Part shown: piece by piece, positions 50,123 to 57,979 of the stretch
How positions within the stretch are numbered: position 1 is the first letter of the stretch
Layout of the letters: each line of letters starts with the position of its first letter
Source: an uncultured Lachnospiraceae bacterium
GTDB lineage: Bacteria; Bacillota; Clostridia; Lachnospirales; Lachnospiraceae
Direction: 5' to 3'
Assembly (NCBI GenBank): GCA_900542015.1
Contig: UQLY01000002.1
Span: forward strand, 186,001-250,000
DNA length: 64,000 nt
Made by a program: the position numbers and the translations under genes
Notes under the pieces: model-generated
The model's database searches: none
The model's input: only the letters and a program-made list of their open reading frames with translations
What the model was told of the DNA's origin: nothing

Positions 50123-50171
50123 GTCGAAATATAAAAAAATTTTGTTTTTTATCCGCCGGTTTGCTGTTCAC

Positions 50172-50200
50172 ATTGTACAATAGGTCATTCTTCCGGTCAA
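50172..50200 (-). promoter_or_regulatory. Promoter P1 for glnN
   Basis: Minus strand TTGACC (50195-50200), 17-bp spacer, TACAAT (50172-50177). The -35 overlaps the stop codon of the U32 gene, so the leader could start about 50165. Confidence 0.72.
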
Positions 50201-51423
50201 GACAGGACTTTCTTCCTCAGAATATCATAACAGCTTGCAGGCGCGTCCAGCAGGACCCGGAGCTTCTGCCGGGGATGCGGCGCGCTCTCCATCTCTTCTC
50301 CTTCTTCGTTTGTAATAGACAGCACCTTTGTCTCCACATTGGTTCCGTCCGGTTTCATGATCTCTATGGTTTCGCCGACGGAGAATTTATTTCTCTGTTC
50401 AATCCGCACCGCGTTGTCCTCTGCTTCCCCGACAATTCCCAAATAAATATATTCATTGATATAAGTATTATTGTCATAAATTTGTGTATTTTCATCAGGC
50501 TTTCCAAAATAAAAGCCGGTGGTAAACTGTCTGTAGGTGCATTTGGATATTTCCTCCCTGCACCATGGCAGCAATTTTTCATACGCTTCGGGAGAAGCAA
50601 GCGCCGCGTCGATCGCCCTGCGGTAAGTCCTCGCTACCGTCGCCACGTACAAAGCCGTTTTCATTCTTCCCTCAATTTTAAAGCTGTCAATGCCCGCCTC
50701 CAGCATTTCGGGAATATGTTCGATCATGCACAGGTCCTTGGAATTAAAAATATAAGTGCCTCTTTCATTTTCATAAACCGGCATATATTCGCCCGGTCTG
50801 GTCTCCTCCACCACCGCGTATTTCCAGCGGCAGGGATGGGTACATGCGCCGTGGTTGGCGTCCCGCCCGGTAAAATAATTGCTCAGCAGGCATCTGCCCG
50901 AATAGGAAATGCACATGGCTCCGTGAATAAAGCATTCGATCTCCATATCTTCAGGGATATTTTCCCGGATCTGCTTAATTTCCGTCAAAGAAAGCTCCCG
51001 CGCGCAGACAACGCGCCGGATTCCCTGCCCGTACCAGAAACGAAACGTCATATAATTGGTATTGTTCGCCTGGGTACTGATATGGATATCGATCTCAGGG
51101 CAGTTTTCCTTTGCTAACATCACCATGCCCGGATCTGCCACAATGACAGCATCGGGCTTCATCTGCGCCAGTTCCCGGAAATACGCTTTCGCTCCCTCCA
51201 GGTCATAATTGTGCGCCAGAATATTAGCGGTTACATGGACTTTTACCCCGTGTGCATGGGCAAAGGCAATCCCTTCTCTCATTTCATCGGGCGAAAAATT
51301 TTTTGCTTTTGCCCGGAGCCCGAAAGCCTCCCCTCCGATATAAACCGCGTCCGCGCCAAAGATAACCGCAGTTTTTAAGACCTCAAGACTGCTCGCCGGT
51401 ATCAACAATTCAGGTTTTTTCAT
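50197..51423 (-). CDS. U32 family tRNA hydroxylation protein (TrhP/YrrO-like)
   Basis: 408 residues. A TIM-barrel-like N-terminus (PELLIPASSLEVLKTAVIFGADAVYIGGEAFGLRA) and the U32 cysteine core, FIHGAMCISYSGRCLLSNYFTGRDANHGACTHPCRW (given in parts), with four cysteines that fit an iron-sulfur site. In Bacillus YrrN/YrrO (TrhP1/P2) act in forming 5-hydroxyuridine at tRNA position 34. The TrmR gene 29 bp upstream supplies the next step, so the tRNA assignment is strong from context. Only one U32 gene is visible here where Bacillus has two. Confidence 0.87.
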   Translation of the reverse strand: MKKPELLIPASSLEVLKTAVIFGADAVYIGGEAFGLRAKAKNFSPDEMREGIAFAHAHGVKVHVTANILAHNYDLEGAKAYFRELAQMKPDAVIVADPGMVMLAKENCPEIDIHISTQANNTNYMTFRFWYGQGIRRVVCARELSLTEIKQIRENIPEDMEIECFIHGAMCISYSGRCLLSNYFTGRDANHGACTHPCRWKYAVVEETRPGEYMPVYENERGTYIFNSKDLCMIEHIPEMLEAGIDSFKIEGRMKTALYVATVARTYRRAIDAALASPEAYEKLLPWCREEISKCTYRQFTTGFYFGKPDENTQIYDNNTYINEYIYLGIVGEAEDNAVRIEQRNKFSVGETIEIMKPDGTNVETKVLSITNEEGEEMESAPHPRQKLRVLLDAPASCYDILRKKVLS

Positions 51424-51452
51424 CGCAAACTCCTTGTATTTTTCATGGTCCC

Positions 51453-52094
51453 TTATTTTTTCACGGACAGGGCGACTCCGTCGCCCAGCGTCAGGATCGC
51501 CGTCTCCAGTTGTTCGTGGTTTTTAAGCGTATACAGATATTCACGCATTCTTTTATGGATCGTCCTGTCCCTTCTGGTCACGGCATATTTGGATTCAATG
51601 ATATCGCCGTCCTGCAGCACGTTATCGGACAACAATACCCCGCCCGGATTCAACAGCCGCAACACATCCGGCAGGAAATGAATGTACTGCCCCTTCGCCG
51701 CATCCATAAAAATAAAATCAAAAGGACCGGTCAGACTTTTTAAAATATCAGCCGCATCGCCCTCCAACAGTTCGATCCGGTCTTCCCTGCCGAACCTTTT
51801 GAAATTATCCTTCGCTATGGGTATCCTCTTTTCGTATTTTTCGATGGTAGTAATGTGCCCGTCCTCCGGCATAAATTCACTCATAAATAACGCAGAAAAA
51901 CCGATGGCGGTTCCCACTTCCAGAATCCGCTTCGGTTTGTTCATGACCAATAATGTACGCATCAGGCTCTGCATCTCTTTTCTGATGATGGGAACCTGCG
52001 TTTTTTTTGCATAAGCCTCCAATTCGTCCAGATAAGGCGGATTTCCGTTTTCCAGAGAATTGATATACGCGGTAAAGCGCTCATCGGTAATCAT
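51453..52094 (-). CDS. trmR: tRNA 5-hydroxyuridine methyltransferase (TrmR/YrrM)
   Basis: 213 residues, O-methyltransferase family 3. ILEVGTAIGFSALFMSEFM is the SAM-binding motif I, IEKYEKRIPIAKDNF the acidic loop, FDFIFMDAAKGQY motif IV, and GGVLLSDNVL the metal site region. In Bacillus YrrM methylates 5-hydroxyuridine at tRNA position 34 to 5-methoxyuridine. The U32 gene follows directly, as in Bacillus. The start at 52094 has GGAG 7 nt upstream; a longer frame overlaps the MltG-like gene. Confidence 0.85.
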   Translation of the reverse strand: MITDERFTAYINSLENGNPPYLDELEAYAKKTQVPIIRKEMQSLMRTLLVMNKPKRILEVGTAIGFSALFMSEFMPEDGHITTIEKYEKRIPIAKDNFKRFGREDRIELLEGDAADILKSLTGPFDFIFMDAAKGQYIHFLPDVLRLLNPGGVLLSDNVLQDGDIIESKYAVTRRDRTIHKRMREYLYTLKNHEQLETAILTLGDGVALSVKK

Positions 52095-52098
52095 CTGC

Positions 52099-52482
52099 TT
52101 ACTCCTCTTCCTCCTCATCGGGGTTTGCCGAAATGATCTCCAGCATTTCTTCCGCCTTCATGGAATTATTCAGCGTATATACGCCCGGCAGGATGTCGTC
52201 CTTATACTCGGAAAACTGTATCTGCGTCCAGAAAAGCTTCCAATCTTCAACCAGCCCCGCTTCCTCAAAGCTTTTGGCGATTTCTTTGCTGTCCATGGCT
52301 TCGGTAATCGTAACTTCTATATCGGTACCCGGCGAAAGCGCCGCGGGAATATCCGCAAATACGCGGTAGCCGAAATTGTAAGCACCGATGGCAAGCCTGT
52401 AAATGGCATAGAGCACGCATACCGTAATGATAAGTCGAAACACCGTATTAAATATGGCTCCGGCGACTTTTTTTGCGCTCAT
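52099..52482 (-). CDS. MltG/YceG-like protein lacking the catalytic domain
   Basis: 127 residues. A membrane helix (about 11-33) is followed by a LysM-like segment, VTITEAMDSKEIAKSFEEAGLVED, and then FSEYKDDILPGVYTLNNSMKAEEMLEIIS, matching the N-terminal part of MltG (YrrL in Bacillus), and an acidic tail DEEEEE. MltG proteins normally have about 330 residues with a YceG domain whose catalytic glutamate cuts nascent glycan strands. That domain is absent and no continuation exists in another frame before trmR. The position between ylbF and trmR matches yrrL. It overlaps ylbF by 4 bp. Confidence 0.82.
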   Translation of the reverse strand: MSAKKVAGAIFNTVFRLIITVCVLYAIYRLAIGAYNFGYRVFADIPAALSPGTDIEVTITEAMDSKEIAKSFEEAGLVEDWKLFWTQIQFSEYKDDILPGVYTLNNSMKAEEMLEIISANPDEEEEE

Positions 52483-52835
52483 GAATTTTCCTCCTGACTT
52501 AACAAATCCACCTCCATAGCAAACGCCATGGCGATTTTATCGCTGATCTCCTGATACATTCTGCAAAAAGCCAATTCCGCGGCAAGAAAATCACTGACAA
52601 CGGGATTTTTCCGGAATTCCTCGTATTCCCGTTCAAACCGGTCGATCTCATCGAACAGGGAACCGGAATCCATTTCATTCTGAAGCCTGTAGTTCCTCTG
52701 ACGAAATTCATCGATCTGCCGCTTCAGCTCCGGATACTGCCTGATATAATCCCTTTGTTTAAAGTATTCCTTACAAATATCCGTTTCATAAAGCTTTCCT
52801 ATAAACTCTTCTGTTTCCCTCTCAAAACCATTCAT
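52479..52835 (-). CDS. YlbF/YmcA family protein
   Basis: 118 residues, nearly all helical. The pattern IDEFRQRNYRLQNEMDSGSLFDEIDRFEREYEEFRKNPVVSDFLAAEL (shown in part in text: DEIDRFEREYEEF) fits YlbF/YmcA (PF06133). In Bacillus these form a complex with YaaT that affects RNase Y, competence and sporulation. Here it lies 21 bp downstream of the RNase J gene, which supports a link with RNA decay. The ATG at 52835 is 9 nt after AAGGGG. Other members can lie elsewhere in the genome. Confidence 0.83.
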   Translation of the reverse strand: MNGFERETEEFIGKLYETDICKEYFKQRDYIRQYPELKRQIDEFRQRNYRLQNEMDSGSLFDEIDRFEREYEEFRKNPVVSDFLAAELAFCRMYQEISDKIAMAFAMEVDLLSQEENS

Positions 52836-52856
52836 TCGCAATCCCCTTCAAGATAC

Positions 52857-54527
52857 CTATATTTCCATAATAATCGGCAGTATCATCGGTCTTCTCTTGG
52901 TTTTCTTCCAGAGATAATCGCTTAAGGAATCTCTGATAACCGCCTTGATCTTTCCCCAGTCGGAAACATTTCTTTCCTGAAACTTATCCATAATCTCCAT
53001 GACCAGTCCCCGCGCTCCGTCAATCAGTTCGTCGGACTCCCTGACGTAGACAAAGCCCCTGGATACGATATCCGGACCGGATACCAATTGATTGCTCATG
53101 GATTCCAACGCCATCACGACGATCAAGATACCGTCCTCCGCAAGATGCTGGCGATCTCTGATCACAATGTTGCCTACATCCCCTACGCCGAGCCCGTCTA
53201 CATAGACCGCTCCGGCAGGCACCTTTCCTACTACCTCCGCGCCGTTTTCATCCAGTTCCAGCACGTCTCCCGAGCTCAGGATAAAGATATCCTCGCTGCT
53301 GTAGCCCAATTCCTTGACAAGCGCCGCCTGCGCTTTCAGATGACGGTATTCCCCGTGAACCGGAATCGCATATTTAGGTCTTACCAGCGTATACAACAGC
53401 TTGATTTCTTCCCTGCAGGCATGTCCCGATACGTGGGTATCCTGGAAAATAACGTCCGCGCCCTTGGCGTACAGCTCGTTGATGACCTTGGATACGGCTT
53501 TTTCGTTTCCCGGAATCGGGTGAGACGAAAAAATGACCGTGTCATGAGGTCCGATGCTGACTTTTCTGTGCATGCCGCCCGCCATACGGGATAACGCCGC
53601 CATGCTCTCCCCCTGACTTCCGGTGGTAATGATAACCGTCCTGTCGTCGGGATAGTTTTTAATCTGCTCTATATCGATCAGGGTATTTTCCGGTATCTGA
53701 AGATACCCCAGATTCATTGCCGTATCAATGATGCTGACCATGCTTCGTCCTTCGACGACGACCTTTCTGCCAAACTTATACGCCGTGTTGATAATCTGCT
53801 GCACCCTGTCCACATTGGACGCAAAGGTCGCAATAATAATTCTCGTATCGGTATGCTCCGAAAAAATACTGTCAAAGGTTTTCCCCACGGTCCTCTCGGA
53901 CTGGGTAAATCCTTCCCGCTCCGCGTTGGTGCTGTCGCACATCAGGGCAAGCACGCCTTTTTTGCCGATCTCTCCAAATCTCTGCAGATCGATGGCGTCG
54001 CCGAAAACCGGCGTATAATCCACTTTAAAATCTCCCGTATGCACGACGATTCCCGCAGGGGAATAAATAGCAAGCGCCGCGGCGTCCACAATGCTGTGGT
54101 TCGTTTTGATAAATTCCACCCGGAAATTACCGAAGTTGATGTTTTGTCCGAATTTAACGACTTTTCTCTTTACGGAACGCTCAAGCCCGTGTTCTTTTAA
54201 CTTATTTTCAATGATCCCCATGGTCAGCTTCGTCGCATAAATGGGAACCGGAATCTCTTTTAACACATAGGGCAGCGCGCCGATATGGTCCTCGTGCCCG
54301 TGGGTAATCATAAATCCTTTGATCTTGTCCAGATTTTCCTTCAAATAGGTCACGTCCGGGATCACAAGGTCGATTCCGAGCATGTCATCCTCCGGGAATG
54401 ACAGACCGCAATCCACTACAACAATACTGTCTTCGTACTCAAAGGCAGTAATGTTCATACCAATCTGTTCCAAGCCTCCCAACGGAATAATTTTCAGCTT
54501 AGAACCGGCTATTTTCGCTTTTTTCAA
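52857..54527 (-). CDS. rnj: Ribonuclease J
   Basis: 556 residues. The metallo-beta-lactamase motif HGHEDHIGALPYVL is near residue 77, VHTGDFKVDY near 160, the beta-CASP motifs SHPIPGNEKAV and HVSGHACREEIKLL and the VHGEYRHLKAQAAL near residue 390; the C-terminal domain completes it. RNase J cuts and degrades mRNA 5' to 3' and matures rRNA. It overlaps fur by 29 bp and precedes ylbF. Both J1 and J2 forms may exist; this reads as a general RNase J. Confidence 0.96.
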   Translation of the reverse strand: MKKAKIAGSKLKIIPLGGLEQIGMNITAFEYEDSIVVVDCGLSFPEDDMLGIDLVIPDVTYLKENLDKIKGFMITHGHEDHIGALPYVLKEIPVPIYATKLTMGIIENKLKEHGLERSVKRKVVKFGQNINFGNFRVEFIKTNHSIVDAAALAIYSPAGIVVHTGDFKVDYTPVFGDAIDLQRFGEIGKKGVLALMCDSTNAEREGFTQSERTVGKTFDSIFSEHTDTRIIIATFASNVDRVQQIINTAYKFGRKVVVEGRSMVSIIDTAMNLGYLQIPENTLIDIEQIKNYPDDRTVIITTGSQGESMAALSRMAGGMHRKVSIGPHDTVIFSSHPIPGNEKAVSKVINELYAKGADVIFQDTHVSGHACREEIKLLYTLVRPKYAIPVHGEYRHLKAQAALVKELGYSSEDIFILSSGDVLELDENGAEVVGKVPAGAVYVDGLGVGDVGNIVIRDRQHLAEDGILIVVMALESMSNQLVSGPDIVSRGFVYVRESDELIDGARGLVMEIMDKFQERNVSDWGKIKAVIRDSLSDYLWKKTKRRPMILPIIMEI

Positions 54528-54978
54528 TTAACTTTCCTCCACATTCCTTACAGTACCCGTAGAGCTTCACTTCATGGTCCAGCACATAAAATCCGGTCTT
54601 ATCCAAAATTTTCTTTTCCAGCTCTTCCAGCAGATCATCCTGAAAAGAAAGGATATTCCCGCAGTTCATGCAAATAAGATGATGGTGGTGATGTCCCGAT
54701 CCGTTCCCGTTCTCTTTCCCGATCTCATAACGGGCGAATCCATCCCCCAGATTCAACTTATCCACAAGGTGTAACTCAACTAACGCCTGTATTGTTCTAT
54801 AAACAGTAGCCAACCCGATCTCAGGGTACTCTGTTCTTACCAAATCATAAATTTCCTCTGCCGTAAAATGTTTCTCAGGGCAGGCATAAAGAATCCCCAG
54901 CACCAGCACTCTCTGTCTGGTTACCTTCATTCCTTTTTCTCTTAATACTTTCTCACATTTTTCCTTATCGATTGTCAT
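54499..54978 (-). CDS. Fur-family metal-responsive repressor
   Basis: 159 residues. An N-terminal winged helix (GMKVTRQRVLVLGILYACPEKHFTAEEIYDLV) with ATVYRTIQALVE as the recognition helix, then a dimerisation domain with HHHHHLICMNCGNI and GYCKECGGK, the two CxxC zinc pairs. The histidine run is typical of Fur/PerR metal sites. It may be Fur, PerR or Zur; the residues seen do not separate them. A GGGGA site precedes the ATG at 54978. It overlaps rnj downstream and is 21 bp after DUF1292. Confidence 0.88.
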   Translation of the reverse strand: MTIDKEKCEKVLREKGMKVTRQRVLVLGILYACPEKHFTAEEIYDLVRTEYPEIGLATVYRTIQALVELHLVDKLNLGDGFARYEIGKENGNGSGHHHHHLICMNCGNILSFQDDLLEELEKKILDKTGFYVLDHEVKLYGYCKECGGKLIEKSENSRF

Positions 54979-54999
54979 AACGATCCCCAAATCCCGGAA

Positions 55000-55272
55000 T
55001 TATGACTCCTCATCACCCGTTACAAAAGCCACGTCCTCCAGAATATCTTCAAATATCACCGCCACCGCGGCAAGCTCCTCATCGTCGGATACGATCTCAT
55101 ATACCCCTTCCGCGTCCGCCTCTTCGGACAAATCCTTTAAAATCAGCGCATCGGAATCCCCGTCTTCGCGTTCCGTCACAAGCAGGTAATTGACTCCGCC
55201 AAGTCTGGTCTGCTCCAATACATAAAATTCCACCGCTTCCTGTCCGTCAGGTACAAAACTGATTTTTTCCAC
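55000..55272 (-). CDS. DUF1292 protein (YrzB-like)
   Basis: 90 residues, highly acidic. VEFYVLEQTRLGGVNYLLVTERE and a later acidic stretch EADAEGVYEIVSDDEELAAVAVIFEDIL are the DUF1292 pattern. The start codon is GTG at 55272, overlapping the stop of ruvX, with GGAG about 9 nt upstream. In Bacillus YrzB also follows the RuvX homologue yrrK. Its function is not known; location next to cell-envelope and nucleic-acid genes gives no firm clue. Confidence 0.85.
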   Translation of the reverse strand: MEKISFVPDGQEAVEFYVLEQTRLGGVNYLLVTEREDGDSDALILKDLSEEADAEGVYEIVSDDEELAAVAVIFEDILEDVAFVTGDEES

Positions 55273-55709
55273 TAAACATTCTCCTCATGGCTGCGTAAAT
55301 AATCCAAATATCCCTGTAAAATATAGGATGCTGCAATCGCATCCACGTATTCCCTGCGGTTCTCTCTGCGGACCCCCGCTTCCATCATCAGTTTATCCGC
55401 CGCAACCGTCGTCAGCCGCTCATCCCACAGTACCGGTTCTATTCCCGTTCTGCGAAACAGCATATCCGCAAACTCACGGGTCTTCTCTGCGCGTTCTCCT
55501 TCGGAAGCGTTCATATTGCGCGGCAGCCCCAGCACAATTCTGTCCACTTCGTATTCTTCGATCAATGCTTCAATCCTTGCAAGAGTCTGACGCAGTTTAT
55601 TTTCCGACTTCCGCCTGATGATTTCCAGGCTCTGCGCCGTCACAAGCAAAGGATCGCTGAGTGCGACTCCCACCGTCTTCGACCCGAAATCAAGTCCCAT
55701 AATTCTCAT
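55272..55709 (-). CDS. ruvX: Holliday junction resolvase-like RuvX (YqgF family)
   Basis: 145 residues. MRIMGLDFGSKTVGVALSDP is the N-terminal RNase H-like motif, IVLGLPRNMNASEGERAEKTR follows, and DERLTTVAADKL and YVDAIAASYILQGYLD close the domain. The acidic catalytic positions (Asp in LDFGS, Glu in DERL, Asp in VDAIAA) are present. It functions in 16S rRNA 5' end maturation (YqgF) and may resolve junctions. The start at 55709 overlaps the IreB stop in ATGA, as in other Firmicutes. Confidence 0.92.
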   Translation of the reverse strand: MRIMGLDFGSKTVGVALSDPLLVTAQSLEIIRRKSENKLRQTLARIEALIEEYEVDRIVLGLPRNMNASEGERAEKTREFADMLFRRTGIEPVLWDERLTTVAADKLMMEAGVRRENRREYVDAIAASYILQGYLDYLRSHEENV

Positions 55710-55981
55710 GTGGTGCCCTTCTGTTCCCATTTATTCGCACGGATGTACTCTTTTAACATTTCCTCTACAAGTTCATCTCGCTCAACCTTCATAATCAGGC
55801 TTCTGGCATTTTTATGACTGGTAATGTACGTCGGATCTCCGGACATAATGTAGCCGACAATCTGATTTACCGGATTGTATCCCTTTTCGGTCAGCGCCTC
55901 ATAAACGGTAGATAAAACGATCTTTACGCCGTTTTCAGGCTCCGTCACTTTAAAGTATTGAGTATTACCTAAATCTTGCAT
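55706..55981 (-). CDS. ireB: IreB family regulatory protein (UPF0297)
   Basis: 91 residues. QYFKVTEPENGVKIVLSTVYEALTEKGYNPVNQIVGYIMSGDPTYITSHKNARSLI in part (GYNPVNQIVGYIMSGDPTYI) is the UPF0297 signature. IreB is phosphorylated by the PASTA kinase IreK in Enterococcus and affects cephalosporin resistance. It starts the operon ireB-ruvX-DUF1292-fur-rnj-ylbF-mltG-like-trmR-U32. GGGG lies ahead of the ATG. A promoter with TTGTAT-N17-TAAAAT is about 32 bp upstream. Confidence 0.92.
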   Translation of the reverse strand: MQDLGNTQYFKVTEPENGVKIVLSTVYEALTEKGYNPVNQIVGYIMSGDPTYITSHKNARSLIMKVERDELVEEMLKEYIRANKWEQKGTT

Positions 55982-56012
55982 TTCATCACGCCCCTAATCC
56001 ATAGATATTGTT

Positions 56013-56041
56013 ATTTTAACCCAATTTCCAAAAAAATACAA
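56013..56041 (-). promoter_or_regulatory. Sigma-A promoter for ireB operon
   Basis: Minus strand TTGTAT (56036-56041), 17-bp spacer, TAAAAT (56013-56018). A second TATAAT lies about 30 bp further upstream without a matching -35. Confidence 0.75.
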
Positions 56042-56112
56042 TGATTATAGTAAATATTCTGATATTTCTGCGCCGGTCATAACAGCTTTTCCTCCAGAAA
56101 TTCCTGATAGAA

Positions 56113-56165
56113 GGGCAGTTGAACCTTATTTTATCAATCCTGCAAGAATCGTCAAAAAACTGCCC
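56113..56165. repeat. Inverted repeat between mtaB and ireB
   Basis: GGGCAGTT (56113-56120) and AACTGCCC (56158-56165) are perfect inverted arms with a 37-nt interior that has smaller partial pairings. Neither strand has a strong T-run after it, so it is not a clear terminator. The interior and flank contain no gene that I can support. Confidence 0.55.
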
Positions 56166-56199
56166 GGGTATCTCGATCTTTCTTAATCCGGATTTCATT

Positions 56200-57648
56200 T
56201 TATTCCATCAGCAATATATCTTCTCCCAACATCCCGACAATGTTCCCCCGGACAATCCGTCCTTCCAAAGCTGTCGGGTCTTCGCTGTCAATCCTTTTTG
56301 CCACTTTTACGTACCGCGTCGTATGACCTACGATATAGGTCCCGCCGTCAATTTCCTTTTGCTCCTCAAACAGCACTTCCTCCTGTGTTCCCACAAACTG
56401 CCGCCGATATGCAAGGGATTGTTCTTTCTCCAGTTCCAGCAAAATATGACTGCGCTTCTTTTTGGTCTCCCCGTCTATCTGCTCCTTCATGCGCGCCGCG
56501 GCAGTTCCTTTTCTTGCAGAATAGGGGAAAATGTGCATTTCAAAAAATTCGATTTCCTTTAAATAGGCTTGGGTTTTGGCAAATTCTTCTTCGGTTTCCC
56601 CGGGGAAGCCCACGATAACATCCGTTGTAATCGCCGGATTTTCAAAATAAGTCCGCAGCCTGTCTACACCGCGCCGGTACTCCCAGGTGGTATATCTTCG
56701 ATTCATGCGCCCAAGCGTGGAATCGCACCCGCTTTGGAGGGACAAATGAAAATGGGGGCATATTTTATGCAGCGCTCCCAGCGTCCTTGCAAATTCTTCC
56801 GTAACAATCTGCGGTTCCAAAGAGCCAAGACGAAGCCGCTCCACGCCTTTGATCTCATGGATTCTTAAAATCAGTCCCAACAGCAAAGAAGTGCCCTTTC
56901 CATAGCGTACCTTACTTTGCGGCTGTTCCTGCGGCTGATCCCCCGTCTGCGTTTTTCCTTCCAATGCGTCCCGCAGTTCTCCGTCCTCAAAATCCACCCC
57001 ATAGGAGCTGATATGGATTCCGGTCAGCACAAATTCCCTGTATCCTGCTGCCGCAAGCCCCTCAATTTCTTTGCAGATATCATCAGGTATGCGGGAACGG
57101 ACCCTTCCCCTGGCAAAAGGGATAATACAATAAGTACAGAATTGGTTGCATCCGTCCTGGATCTTAATATAAGCGCGGGTATGTTCCGCCGTCTTCGTCA
57201 GTTCCATCTCTTCATATTCGCTTGTGTGATTGATGTCGATAATATCCGTCCTGGATACGGCGCCCGGCTCAAATAACGCTGACATCCGCCCGTTCCTGCC
57301 GGTTTCCTTCAGGTATGCTTCCACGATTTCCACCGTATCCTTTTTTCTGTTATTGCCGATCGCAAGATCAATGCAGGAATCCTGTCCGACTTTTTCGGCA
57401 TCTGTCTGCACATAACATCCTAACGCTACCACCAGCGCATCAGGATTTCTTTTCTTAGCCTGATGCAGCATCTGTCTGCTTTTCCTGTCCGCAATATTGG
57501 TTACGGTACATGTATTTACCACATAAATATCCGCTATTTGATCAAATGGCACAATTTTGTATCCCTTTTTTACAAAGTTTTGTTGCACAACGTCCAGTTC
57601 ATAGGAATTTACCTTACATCCGAGGTTATGGAATGCTACATTTTTCAT
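56200..57648 (-). CDS. mtaB: tRNA ms2t6A methylthiotransferase MtaB
   Basis: 482 residues. The N-terminal UPF0004 domain has FHNLGCKVNSYELDVV and VVNTCTVTNIADRKSRQ, the first iron-sulfur cluster cysteines; the radical SAM motif is QDGCNQFCTYCIIPFARG with CxxxCxxC; a TRAM domain ends the protein. It adds methylthio to t6A37 of tRNAs reading ANN codons. The ATG at 57648 has AGGAG 7 nt ahead. About 25 residues (KTQTGDQPQEQPQSKV region) are inserted after the radical SAM core start, rich in Gln and Pro, which is not usual in the family. It is divergent from the HPr-like gene. Confidence 0.93.
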   Translation of the reverse strand: MKNVAFHNLGCKVNSYELDVVQQNFVKKGYKIVPFDQIADIYVVNTCTVTNIADRKSRQMLHQAKKRNPDALVVALGCYVQTDAEKVGQDSCIDLAIGNNRKKDTVEIVEAYLKETGRNGRMSALFEPGAVSRTDIIDINHTSEYEEMELTKTAEHTRAYIKIQDGCNQFCTYCIIPFARGRVRSRIPDDICKEIEGLAAAGYREFVLTGIHISSYGVDFEDGELRDALEGKTQTGDQPQEQPQSKVRYGKGTSLLLGLILRIHEIKGVERLRLGSLEPQIVTEEFARTLGALHKICPHFHLSLQSGCDSTLGRMNRRYTTWEYRRGVDRLRTYFENPAITTDVIVGFPGETEEEFAKTQAYLKEIEFFEMHIFPYSARKGTAAARMKEQIDGETKKKRSHILLELEKEQSLAYRRQFVGTQEEVLFEEQKEIDGGTYIVGHTTRYVKVAKRIDSEDPTALEGRIVRGNIVGMLGEDILLME

Positions 57649-57682
57649 TCGTTTTCTCCTGACTTTTTGTAACCTTTTCGTA

Positions 57683-57711
57683 TTGACTTTTCCCTGTCCA
57701 ACCTTTAGTAT
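57683..57711 (+). promoter_or_regulatory. Promoter for HPr-like gene, overlapping a divergent mtaB -10
   Basis: Plus strand TTGACT (57683-57688), 17-bp spacer, TAGTAT (57706-57711). On the minus strand TATACT (57707-57712) overlaps and could be the mtaB -10, though its -35 is weak. The two starts diverge from one point. Confidence 0.68.
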
Positions 57712-57748
57712 AAAGGAGAAGGTATTAATTGAAAAGGAGGAATTTAAA

Positions 57749-57979
57749 ATGAAAACAGTACAGATTTCATTAAATTCAATCGACAAAGTAAAATCATTTG
57801 TAAATGATATTACAAAATTTGATTATGATTTCGATTTGGTATCCGGCAGATATGTCATCGACGCTAAATCAATCATGGGTATTTTCAGTCTGGACTTATC
57901 CAAACCGATCGATTTGAATATCCACGCTGAGGATAGCATTGATGATGTATTGGCAGTTTTAAAGCCTTACATGCTCTAA
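57749..57979 (+). CDS. HPr-like protein without the active histidine
   Basis: 76 residues. FDLVSGRYVIDAKSIMGIFSLDL aligns with the HPr segment around Ser46 (VNLKSIMGVMSLG); Lys40-Ser41-Ile42-Met43-Gly44 is nearly identical. The histidine site is replaced by Asn-Ser-Ile-Asp (residues 9-12 region), so it cannot accept phosphate from enzyme I. If Ser41 is a target of HPr kinase, it would act only as a regulator, in the way of Crh. GGAGG precedes the ATG at 57749 by 8 nt. It is single, has its own promoter, and is followed by a terminator. Family annotation as HPr-like is firm; role is inferred. Confidence 0.88.
   Translation: MKTVQISLNSIDKVKSFVNDITKFDYDFDLVSGRYVIDAKSIMGIFSLDLSKPIDLNIHAEDSIDDVLAVLKPYML

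Noticed and set aside
49881..50196. Glutamine riboswitch ahead of glutamine synthetase
   Set aside because: A CCGAAGG stretch looked similar to part of the glnA RNA, but the remaining conserved segments and the three-stem junction are not present.
54640..54760. Run of five histidines in the Fur-family gene, like an engineered tag
   Set aside because: Histidine runs at this position occur naturally in Fur metal sites; the flanks are normal.
56016..56198. A 60-codon minus-strand frame between mtaB and ireB
   Set aside because: It has no ribosome binding site, low-complexity residues and overlaps the promoter and inverted repeat; I do not call a gene.
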